Origin: a virus
Virus record (IMG/VR): IMGVR_UViG_3300037140_000042
Span: 1 to 24,749 of that record
Length of the DNA stretch: 24,749 nt
Strand: one strand, 5' to 3'
The position numbers were made by a program, and so were the translations under genes. The notes beneath the pieces are model-generated. The model was not told where the DNA came from, did no database searches, and was given only the letters and a program-made list of their open reading frames with translations. This document shows positions 8,236 through 13,965 of the stretch, piece by piece; positions within the stretch are counted from its first letter, which is position 1, and each line of letters opens with the position of its first letter.

Positions 8236-9309
8236 CTAGTAAGACCAGGGTCCATACGGGGAAGCAGGACTAATGGGGTTATAGCTGTACCCGGTATCCA
8301 TCACGTTCGTCTGTGGCACAAATCCCCAATCGTCTTCTTGGTTAGCGCCAAACATCATCGCGTTGGTAAGCGCCTGCTGCCAGAGTTTGTATTCAATCTC
8401 GAACTTCGCCCGGACTTCTTTGAGCGGGGAACGACGATAGCACTGGGCAAAAAATCCCTGCTTGAAGAAAGTGTAGAAGTCATCTGGAATCGGGTCGAGC
8501 ATAGTACTAAGCGACTTGATGAATGGCACCTTCATTTGACCGACTGGCTGGATGAACCACACCGGGCCTGTTTGACAAGGCAGTGGGTTGATTCGGTAAC
8601 CTTGGCCTTTCGGATTGACTGCGGTCCATTGGACTGTTCCATCCGTCACAACGGTAGAAACAATGCTCTGATTCTGCACGGTTGGATAGGTTGGATTTTG
8701 ATTCACAAGAAAAGGGTTAGTATTGCCACAGGTTCCGTACCGGGTAAGAGTCCAAAGATTTCCGAAAGCATCTTTGATCGCCGTAGTCGGATTGATGGGC
8801 TGCGCGATTGCAGCGCTAGGATCGTTATACACTACGCCAGGGCCGGGTTGTGATTGCCCGGTCGGAGTCAATTGTGTAGATGCTCCCCACGTGCCCGCCT
8901 GCATAGTATCATTCTGCATCCAGCAAATGCGAGCATCATTGTTCGTCGAAAGATTGAAAGTGATCAGGAGGTCTCGCTTTACGATGACCGGATATACAGG
9001 CTTTGGGAATTGTGTACTGCTATAATTTACAGCCGTGCAACTCTCCAACCAGCCTACCGCTACCTGATTCGGAATGAAATAATCCTGTTGCCAACTGTTA
9101 ATGAAGAACGGAGTCTCTACGGCACGATTCCACTTCCAGTTGAAGGGCTGGCCGTTAGGTCCGCCTGCGAGCATGTTCTGCATTACGTCGTTCGCGATAG
9201 ATAGCGCAGGGGCGTCGGAGAATCCGCCAGCCGGGATGGCAGGTGCGAGTTCACCATTACTGCGAGCGTCATCCACCAAATCCTGTAGCTGTATCGAACT
9301 GTTTCCCAT
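8236..9309 (-). CDS. Neck/adaptor-like structural protein (357 aa), paralogue of the 314-aa protein
   Basis: I place the start at the ATG at 9309, which has AAGGAG seven bases upstream; an in-frame extension to 9372 would run through a structured hairpin. The protein begins with helical residues (SSIQLQDLVDDAR), then FNWKWN, PFFINSWQQDYFIP and WLES, and a central insertion (about 155-245). The insertion contains DGTVQWTAVNP, resembling the W-motif modules of the tail nozzle. Conserved late elements are KSLSTMLDPIPDDFY and a long terminal helix with KFEIEYKLWQQAL. The order of elements parallels the 314-aa protein at 6652-7596, so both are probably rings or subunits of the neck or tail tube. 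Exact role unknown. Confidence 0.72.
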   Translation of the reverse strand: MGNSSIQLQDLVDDARSNGELAPAIPAGGFSDAPALSIANDVMQNMLAGGPNGQPFNWKWNRAVETPFFINSWQQDYFIPNQVAVGWLESCTAVNYSSTQFPKPVYPVIVKRDLLITFNLSTNNDARICWMQNDTMQAGTWGASTQLTPTGQSQPGPGVVYNDPSAAIAQPINPTTAIKDAFGNLWTLTRYGTCGNTNPFLVNQNPTYPTVQNQSIVSTVVTDGTVQWTAVNPKGQGYRINPLPCQTGPVWFIQPVGQMKVPFIKSLSTMLDPIPDDFYTFFKQGFFAQCYRRSPLKEVRAKFEIEYKLWQQALTNAMMFGANQEDDWGFVPQTNVMDTGYSYNPISPASPYGPWSY

Positions 9310-9440
9310 AAATCTCCTTAAACACAAAAATATGAGCCTTGGCGGGTTGTACGAATACAATCCCGCCCACAAACCGGGCTCTGCGGCGATAAGCGTTCCC
9401 CTTGGCGCGGGGCCATCTCCGCGCTCAGCGGCAGTTCGAA
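9310..9440 (-). promoter_or_regulatory. Structured, GC-rich non-coding leader upstream of the neck gene
   Basis: This 131-base gap has no convincing reading frame. On the minus strand, GGCGGGATTGTA (9367-9356) pairs with TACAACCCGCC (9351-9341): 11 base pairs, one bulged A and a TTCG (UUCG) tetraloop. A second stem, GCGCGG/CCGCGC (9424-9419 with 9410-9405), has an eight-base loop. A short T-run (ATTTTTG) follows the first hairpin before the SD of the neck gene. It could be a leaky terminator, an RNA-processing or stability element, or an unrecognised RNA. Confidence 0.5.
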
Positions 9441-9605
9441 TTATCTAGGCTTTCGTTTTTCGGTGGTTGCGAGTTCATTTACTCGCGTCACGAATGCGGG
9501 GTTAGTGGTCACATGCGTTCGATATACGTCAGAAGACATGCGGTCCACATCTGCACTGGTCAACAGTGCTACTTGTTCGGCGGATAGCGATTGTGTCTGG
9601 CTCAT
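9441..9605 (-). CDS. 54-aa stand-alone homologue of the scaffold C-terminus
   Basis: ATG at 9605, TAA at 9441-9443, with GAGG seven bases before the start. The last 40 residues match the end of the scaffold-like protein (15012-15983): this protein has TTNPAFVTRVNELATTEKR where the scaffold has MTNPAFVKRVNELEATRPP, preceded by DRMSSDVYR versus DDMPSEDYR. The DNA of the two is clearly diverged, so the homology is old. In tailed phages the scaffold C-terminus often binds coat protein, so this could be a free coat- or portal-binding peptide; that is inference. Its first 31 codons recur as the start of the neighbouring chimeric gene. Confidence 0.8.
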   Translation of the reverse strand: MSQTQSLSAEQVALLTSADVDRMSSDVYRTHVTTNPAFVTRVNELATTEKRKPR

Positions 9606-10594
9606 GATTACCTCAGGTTCGAATTCTTGACCGCCTGTCGGTAGTCATTCGTCGCGTCCACCCACTGTTCAGACTTCTCATCCCACTTGCTAAATTTGCA
9701 GATGACGGAGCCCGAGGCGGTGTTATTGGTTTCAAAAGCAACTGCCTTACGATATTCCACTTCCGCTGCTGCGAATTTCTCGGGGGAGAATACACCATCC
9801 ACCGGAGCAACAACCTTACCCTTCGCGCTGAAATAGAAGTTATCCTTGACTGGCGGGAGCCACGTCTTACCACAACGGAGACAACGAACCCAGAAGTCGC
9901 CATTAATCATCTGGTGCTTGATTACAGCGTACTGCGGACTGTTACCGCCCGTCAGGTTGCGCTGAGAAACTACGCCACCTTTCTTATGAGTACAGGCGTT
10001 CTGCTTCGCATCGTCTTCACGCTTCTGGGCGGCGAACACTTTACCCTGTGTTCGATATACGTCAGAAGACATGCGGTCCACATCTGCACTGGTCAACAGT
10101 GCTACTTGTTCGGCGGATAGCGATTGTGTCTGGCTCATGATTACCTCAGGTTCGAATTCTTGACCGCCTGTCGGTAGTCATTCGTCGCGTCCACCCACTG
10201 TTCAGACTTCTCATCCCACTTGCTAAATTTGCAGATGACGGAGCCCGAGGCGGTGTTATTGGTTTCAAAAGCAACTGCCTTACGATATTCCACTTCCGCT
10301 GCTGCGAATTTCTCGGGGGAGAATACACCATCCACCGGAGCAACAACCTTACCCTTCGCGCTGAAATAGAAGTTATCCTTGACTGGCGGGAGCCACGTCT
10401 TACCACAACGGAGACAACGAACCCAGAAGTCGCCATTAATCATCTGGTGCTTGATTACAGCGTACTGCGGACTGTTACCGCCCGTGCTGAGAACTTGCAG
10501 GTTGCGCTGAGAAACTACGCCACCTTTCTTATGAGTACAGGCGTTCTGCTTCGCATCGTCTTCACGCTTCTGGGCGGCGAACACTTTACCCTGT
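9517..10594 (-). repeat. Near-perfect tandem duplication, two copies of ~533 and 545 bases
   Basis: Bases 9517-10049 and 10050-10594 are the same by eye along their whole length except for a 12-base in-frame block (10486-10497, coding for four residues) missing from the left copy. The unit contains the start of the 54-aa gene and the C-terminal two thirds of the zinc protein gene. The junction at 10049/10050 shows no microhomology. Identity this high means a very recent event, or an artefact of joining two strain variants during assembly. Confidence 0.95.
9608..10138 (-). CDS. Chimeric duplicate: 54-aa gene N-terminus fused to zinc-protein C-terminus (176 aa)
   Basis: Residues 1-30 are identical to the first 30 residues of the 54-aa peptide (MSQTQSLSAEQ...DVYRT); from about GKVFAAQ onward the sequence is identical to the 215-aa zinc protein, except for the loss of four residues (QVLS). 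The frame is open across the junction and the start keeps the same GAGG SD. It retains the putative zinc ligands: C-T-H near residue 48 and CLRC near residue 85. It is a product of the tandem duplication at 9517-10594, so it may be a new functional gene, a relic, or an assembly artefact. It replaces the coiled coil of the parent with the scaffold-like N-terminal segment. Confidence 0.7.
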   Translation of the reverse strand: MSQTQSLSAEQVALLTSADVDRMSSDVYRTQGKVFAAQKREDDAKQNACTHKKGGVVSQRNLTGGNSPQYAVIKHQMINGDFWVRCLRCGKTWLPPVKDNFYFSAKGKVVAPVDGVFSPEKFAAAEVEYRKAVAFETNNTASGSVICKFSKWDEKSEQWVDATNDYRQAVKNSNLR

Positions 10595-10788
10595 TGCTCG
10601 CGATCCATCGCTTTCTGTTTCTGTTTTGTGACTCGATCCGCGATAGTTCCGCGTTTCTCCTCGATGCTCAACTGTCGTTCTGTCTTCTGGAGTTCAAGAT
10701 CGGCCAACTGCGCCCGCTTGATACTCAGTTCAATCGCTGCGATCTCATCTGCAGCATTGGAATAAACCTTCTGCTTTTGTTCTTCCAT
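10141..10788 (-). CDS. Coiled-coil, zinc-binding phage protein of unknown function (215 aa)
   Basis: Residues 1-70 are a charged helix rich in Glu, Lys, Gln and Leu, likely a coiled coil (AIELSIKRAQLADLELQKTE). The second part has a C-x-H pair (NACTHKKGG, near 83) and a C-x2-C pair (VRCLRCGKTW, near 122), consistent with one zinc site of the C-x-H/C-x2-C type. The C-terminus contains YRKAVAFETNN and VICKFSKWDEK. It sits between a 232-aa unknown gene and the small scaffold-tail peptide, so a structural or assembly role is plausible but not shown. SD GGAGGA precedes the ATG; the same SD and first three codons occur at the 60-aa coiled-coil gene (11878). It is the intact parent of the duplicated 176-aa chimera. 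Confidence 0.8.
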   Translation of the reverse strand: MEEQKQKVYSNAADEIAAIELSIKRAQLADLELQKTERQLSIEEKRGTIADRVTKQKQKAMDREQQGKVFAAQKREDDAKQNACTHKKGGVVSQRNLQVLSTGGNSPQYAVIKHQMINGDFWVRCLRCGKTWLPPVKDNFYFSAKGKVVAPVDGVFSPEKFAAAEVEYRKAVAFETNNTASGSVICKFSKWDEKSEQWVDATNDYRQAVKNSNLR

Positions 10789-10803
10789 ACTTCCTCCTAG
10801 TAT

Positions 10804-11502
10804 TTACTTCTGATTCCTCCACGAATGCACTGTGGTGTTGTAGCGTTCCCATGCGGGTGTCATCTTCGCTGGGCCAAAATATTTTATGATCTGTGCTTCA
10901 GTGATCATTCCTTTAAGCAACATCTGTAGCAAACAGGTTCGATACCCCCGATGACTCTCATTTAAAGGAACGCCATGATCATCAAATCGCATAATACTGA
11001 GTTCAGGCATAAACCCTAGTTGCACCCAACAAGCGACTTCTGCTTCTTGTGTGCCAAACGCTTTTTGTACGAGTAAAGTAATCTTATCTGCATGTGGATG
11101 TGCCCGATACCAGCACTTCAAGCCCACTTTATCCCGCAGTGTATTAATGAACTCGGAAGAATGTAATATCCGACCCATGCGTTCTTCTACATTGTTATAT
11201 TCGTCGGGTGCTACAAACTGATATTCTTTGGCTACTTCCTCATTGCCTTCCTTCCACCGGGCCAATTCTTCTTTGGTCTGGTTGCTGGAATCATCGTGTA
11301 TACGTGTAGAATATTCCGCGATTGCGGCTTCCATCTCGGGAGTTAATTGTTCATCCGCCATGTAAGATTCCCATGGTGCAGATTCGACATTTCTAGTTCC
11401 CTGAACCTGTTTTATTTGCTCGGGTGTGAGATGGCTATCTATCGCTTTCGGTGCGCTAGATTCCCAGCGCTCAAGATACTCCTCATTACTAACGTGCGGC
11501 AT
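10804..11502 (-). CDS. Conserved-looking phage protein of unknown function (232 aa)
   Basis: I chose the ATG at 11502 because GGAGGAG lies directly before it; an in-frame ATG at 11562 lacks an SD. The protein is soluble, acidic and largely helical (NEEYLERWESSAP, LTPEQIKQVQG, ELARWKEGNEEVAKEYQF). The middle (GLKCWYRAHPHADKITLLVQKAFGTQEAE) and the end (RGYRTCLLQMLLKGMITEAQIIKYFGPA) look like compact domains. No catalytic motif was recognised. Its place between decoration proteins and the zinc protein suggests a role in virion assembly or a minor virion component; this is inference from position only. Confidence 0.75.
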   Translation of the reverse strand: MPHVSNEEYLERWESSAPKAIDSHLTPEQIKQVQGTRNVESAPWESYMADEQLTPEMEAAIAEYSTRIHDDSSNQTKEELARWKEGNEEVAKEYQFVAPDEYNNVEERMGRILHSSEFINTLRDKVGLKCWYRAHPHADKITLLVQKAFGTQEAEVACWVQLGFMPELSIMRFDDHGVPLNESHRGYRTCLLQMLLKGMITEAQIIKYFGPAKMTPAWERYNTTVHSWRNQK

Positions 11503-11505
11503 ATT

Positions 11506-11557
11506 CTCCTCCACTTTTCTTAGGCTCAGGCGTCCCTCGTACTCATGGAGGAGCCTA
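11506..11557 (-). promoter_or_regulatory. Possible RNA switch over the RBS of the 232-aa gene
   Basis: On the minus strand CTCCTCCA (11553-11546) is exactly complementary to TGGAGGAG (11513-11506), which holds the SD of the gene starting at 11502. A second stem, TAGGCTC/GAGCCTA (11557-11551 with 11527-11521), shares three bases with the first, so the two cannot form together. This may be chance, since SD-complementary tracts are common. Confidence 0.3.
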
Positions 11558-11589
11558 CGCATGCGCGAAACCCACGTACACGTTACGGA

Positions 11590-11694
11590 TCAGGTAGCGC
11601 AACCATGGACACTTTGTTTGCCTTCTAGACGACAAACGCCATTAGCCATAAGTATAGGGAATAACCCCTCACGCTTACGGCACGTTCGACACAA
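11590..11694 (-). CDS. Possible 34-aa Cys-rich (zinc-binding) peptide with TTG start
   Basis: Two bases after the stop of the 60-aa gene a TTG at 11694 opens a 34-codon frame with Cys-rich spacing: CRTC at the start, GVC near residue 20 and VHGC near residue 31, giving C-x2-C...C...H-x-C. The frame also stays open upstream (CNLC directly before the TTG) but has no ATG or GTG there. An AAGAAG stretch about nine bases before the TTG is only a weak SD. The ordered Cys/His pattern argues for coding; the poor start argues against it. It could be read by re-initiation or by frameshifting from the 60-aa gene. The rest of the 11503-11695 gap holds only the possible RNA switch. Confidence 0.35.
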   Translation of the reverse strand: MCRTCRKREGLFPILMANGVCRLEGKQSVHGCAT

Positions 11695-11695
11695 A

Positions 11696-11878
11696 TTACA
11701 AATCTTCTTGACACATATCGCGGAACGATTGATCGTTTTTATGTTGAATGTTTTTGAGTCTACGTAAATCGCTGACAGTTTTTCTCAGCCTTCCTATCAA
11801 TTTACGTTGTCTCGTGTGCTCGGTTCGCAGTAGTTCTATCGACTCTCGCAAAGCCTTTACGATTGTAAGTTCTTCCAT
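11696..11878 (-). CDS. Small coiled-coil protein (60 aa)
   Basis: Start at 11878 with GGAGGA eight bases upstream; an in-frame extension to 11932 reads through that SD and is rejected. The peptide is one long charged helix (KALRESIELLRTEHTRQRKLIGRLRK is the central part by composition) with leucines at heptad-like spacing, so a coiled coil is likely. Its SD and first codons (ATG GAA GAA C) match those of the 215-aa zinc protein gene. The function is unknown; small helical proteins here may be assembly chaperones or minor virion parts. Confidence 0.7.
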   Translation of the reverse strand: MEELTIVKALRESIELLRTEHTRQRKLIGRLRKTVSDLRRLKNIQHKNDQSFRDMCQEDL

Positions 11879-11936
11879 ACTTCCTCCTCCAAGGAATGAG
11901 AGGGCTAGCCGCAAAGCGAGTAGCCCACCCAAGGTA

Positions 11937-12503
11937 TTACGGGATTACGTTCACCAACACAATCGCGTACAATCGCATTATCGGTTGGCCTTGTGTACCA
12001 GCAATAACGCTGTCAAACGTCGGGAAATGAATCCCGACACCTGTCTGGCCAACGTGGGAAGCAGTGATGAGACCGCTTGCCGATACGCTAGCAATCAGGG
12101 CAGAGTATGCAACCTGATTAGCGAGTAAACCATTGCCACTGATTGCATTGCTAGGATTGTAGAATGCACCCGTTGGATAATCAGACTTGTACGTCGGTGA
12201 ATTGACCGGGGCTGTATAAGTGGTGTTAGCCACATCCTTTATGATGGTTGTAAGTTGGCAAGTGTTACTATATGCCACACCATTGACTGTCTTACTGCCT
12301 AGACTCAGTGTAAGATTATACTGAGCAACGGGGTGCTTAGCAGAAGACACTGCGCCGATACCTTGACCTGTCTGGAACCCGGTCGTACCCTGTGTGGCCC
12401 CTGCGCCACCGCTGTTATTAACAACGTTGGTGCCTGTTACTTGGACATAAGCTGCAACTGCGAGCCCGTCCGTAGGATTGTGCTGTGGATTTGGATTTGC
12501 CAT
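11937..12503 (-). CDS. Capsid decoration-like protein with Ig-like C-terminus (188 aa)
   Basis: The N-terminus (GLAVAAYVQVTGTNVV) matches that of the neighbouring 394-aa protein (GLGVAAAVKLTGTGVV). The C-terminal ~50 residues (VSASGLITASHVGQTGVGIHFP and IMRLYAIVLVNV) resemble a bacterial Ig-like group 2 strand pattern. Low charge, many Thr/Ser/Asn/Val residues and a position downstream of the major capsid gene suggest a head decoration or fibre protein; this is inference. AAAGGA precedes the ATG. It looks like the domain-free version of the 394-aa protein. Confidence 0.7.
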   Translation of the reverse strand: MANPNPQHNPTDGLAVAAYVQVTGTNVVNNSGGAGATQGTTGFQTGQGIGAVSSAKHPVAQYNLTLSLGSKTVNGVAYSNTCQLTTIIKDVANTTYTAPVNSPTYKSDYPTGAFYNPSNAISGNGLLANQVAYSALIASVSASGLITASHVGQTGVGIHFPTFDSVIAGTQGQPIMRLYAIVLVNVIP

Positions 12504-12535
12504 AGATTATTCCTTTTTCTTCGGACTAGCCGAGA

Positions 12536-13720
12536 CTACGATGTACCACCTGTAACCGTGACGATTAGATGCGCGAAAATCGAATCAATCGGAGTTTCAT
12601 CCATAACTGTTGGGGTTCCGTCGTCCCCATAAATCGTTCCAGTCGTATTCAGGAAAGTCGGAATTTGGAATTCAACTACGCACTGTCCCGCTACACGTCC
12701 TCGAACCGTAAATGGGTTACCATCGCTGTCATCAAGAGAAGCGGGGGCCGCAAATGTGTTGCTATATTTATTTGCGTTAGATGGCCGATACCATGCAGGA
12801 TTAGACGAAGGGAAATTGTTATACACAATCGCGTTCCATCCAACCTGAGAAGCCCCTGTTGGTACCGTAATAACTTCGGCAGCCGCTATAGTCACTGCAC
12901 CTGAACTAGTTACGATGCCCGCGAGTGCGCGACCATTCAAAGTGCCGCCGCCTAGGGTGATGCTCGTGTTGGCCAGAATGTTTCCATTCATCAAGGCTCC
13001 GGGGCCAACAGATGTAAAGGAACTTCCTGCGATCCAGAACACGTTACTTGCCTGTGCTCCGTTCTTCAGAGTTACTGTGCCTGCGATTGCCTGCGTAATA
13101 GTCGATGCGGTCGCGTAGAACACGAAGATTGCATTCGGGTTCCCCTGAGCATCCAAAGTAACCGGAGTGGTAATTGCGATGGAACTAGGGCTTACATACT
13201 TACCAGCGAACCAAGTCCCATTAGGTGCGCCTGCGCTGCCTTGTATACCGCTCGATCCGATGTCGGCAGTGGTAAGTGATGCAGTGGTAGGCAGCGCAAG
13301 CAGAGCGTTATACTCGATTAGAGCCGCAGCCAAAGCAGCCTGCGCGTCTGCGTTGTCCACAGTCGCTGGGGGTGGGTTGAAACCTGTGATAGATGTGGTT
13401 GGAAATGATCCAATGACTCCTCCTGCGATGGACGTACTTCCGGTGTTCGTAATTCCTGCGGCTGCAAGGATCGCATAATTCGCGGCGGAACCTAGTGCCA
13501 GATTCCCTGCGGACGATCCGACAGTTGCGCCTGCATCATCGATTGCCGAAGATGTCACGACGACGGACCCGCCAATAGGAACGTTTACGGTGTACTGGGA
13601 GACACCACGCGTGCCCGCTACGGGGGTGCGTGTTTGCACTACGCCCGTTCCAGTCAATTTTACTGCTGCTGCAACGCCGAGACCGCTTGTAGGAACGCCC
13701 CCGACACTTGAGTTACTCAT
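12536..13720 (-). CDS. Decoration-like protein carrying an internal DUF3494 ice-binding-like domain (394 aa)
   Basis: Residues 1-70 and ~290-394 correspond to the two ends of the 188-aa decoration-like protein. Between them, residues ~74-287 form a full DUF3494 domain: LGSAANYAILAAAGITN, SIAGGVIGSFP, LDAQGNPNAIFVFYATASTIT, GAQASNVFWIAGSSFTS, LGGGTLNGRALA. DUF3494 folds into a beta-helix with an alpha helix alongside; characterised members bind ice, and others are thought to be adhesins. The second copy in this window lies in the tail nozzle. Position two places after the capsid gene suggests display on the head surface. SD AAGGAAG precedes the ATG. The DUF3494 call is strong; the decoration role is inferred. 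Confidence 0.85.
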   Translation of the reverse strand: MSNSSVGGVPTSGLGVAAAVKLTGTGVVQTRTPVAGTRGVSQYTVNVPIGGSVVVTSSAIDDAGATVGSSAGNLALGSAANYAILAAAGITNTGSTSIAGGVIGSFPTTSITGFNPPPATVDNADAQAALAAALIEYNALLALPTTASLTTADIGSSGIQGSAGAPNGTWFAGKYVSPSSIAITTPVTLDAQGNPNAIFVFYATASTITQAIAGTVTLKNGAQASNVFWIAGSSFTSVGPGALMNGNILANTSITLGGGTLNGRALAGIVTSSGAVTIAAAEVITVPTGASQVGWNAIVYNNFPSSNPAWYRPSNANKYSNTFAAPASLDDSDGNPFTVRGRVAGQCVVEFQIPTFLNTTGTIYGDDGTPTVMDETPIDSIFAHLIVTVTGGTS

Positions 13721-13801
13721 ATACTTCCTTTTCTGAAAGAGCCGTTACTCTTGTCAATATTTCAGTCACACATGATCACAGACTCAACGGCACGCCTGCT
13801 T

Positions 13802-13887
13802 TTAATCTTCTGCTGCTCGTAACAAATACTCAGCAGCTTTCTTCAAAATCTCAGACAATTGAACAGATCAACAGCTTGTTTAGGCAT
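13802..13887 (-). pseudogene. Frame-broken micro-ORF between capsid and decoration genes
   Basis: An ATG at 13887 with AAGGAG upstream opens only 14 codons (MPKQAVDLFNCLRF, stop at 13843). Re-reading one base after the seventh codon gives a longer frame ending in LSEILKKAAEYLLRAAED with a TAA at 13802, an amphipathic helix. This fits a 28-aa peptide gene that lost one base, a sequencing error, or a -1 frameshift. The remainder of the 13721-13965 gap shows only weak structure apart from the promoter and inverted repeat. Confidence 0.4.
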
Positions 13888-13921
13888 GATATTCTCCTTA
13901 TTTATAGAGAATTATCATGCC
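13883..13921 (-). promoter_or_regulatory. Long inverted repeat masking the micro-ORF's SD and start
   Basis: On the minus strand GGCATGATAATTCTC (13921-13907) pairs with GAGAATATCATGCC (13896-13883): 14 base pairs with one bulged A and a ten-base AT-rich loop. The right arm contains part of the SD and the ATG at 13887; the left arm contains the putative -10 box. In a read-through transcript the start would be locked. Confidence 0.8.
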
Positions 13922-13937
13922 ATAAACTAGTTGTCAA
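13911..13937 (-). promoter_or_regulatory. Candidate promoter downstream of the major capsid gene
   Basis: TTGACA (13937-13932) is followed after 15 bases by GATAAT (13916-13911) on the minus strand. The hexamers are good but the spacer is two bases short of ideal. It would drive the micro-ORF and decoration genes, with a transcript starting inside the hairpin loop. Confidence 0.4.
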
Positions 13938-13965
13938 CACCTAAATTATCTTTATTCTCAATGAC

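Noticed and set aside
9402-9587. Plus-strand frames overlapping the duplicated region
   Set aside because: They only recur because the DNA is duplicated and they mirror the minus-strand genes; no SD.
9613-9903. Alternative-frame 96-codon minus-strand frames inside both copies of the zinc-protein gene
   Set aside because: Identical in both copies by duplication, Arg/Ser-rich, and fully within a better-supported gene.
13166-13478. Plus-strand frames opposite the DUF3494 decoration gene
   Set aside because: Hydrophobic antisense products caused by Ala/Gly/Thr-rich codons on the real strand; no SD or family motif.
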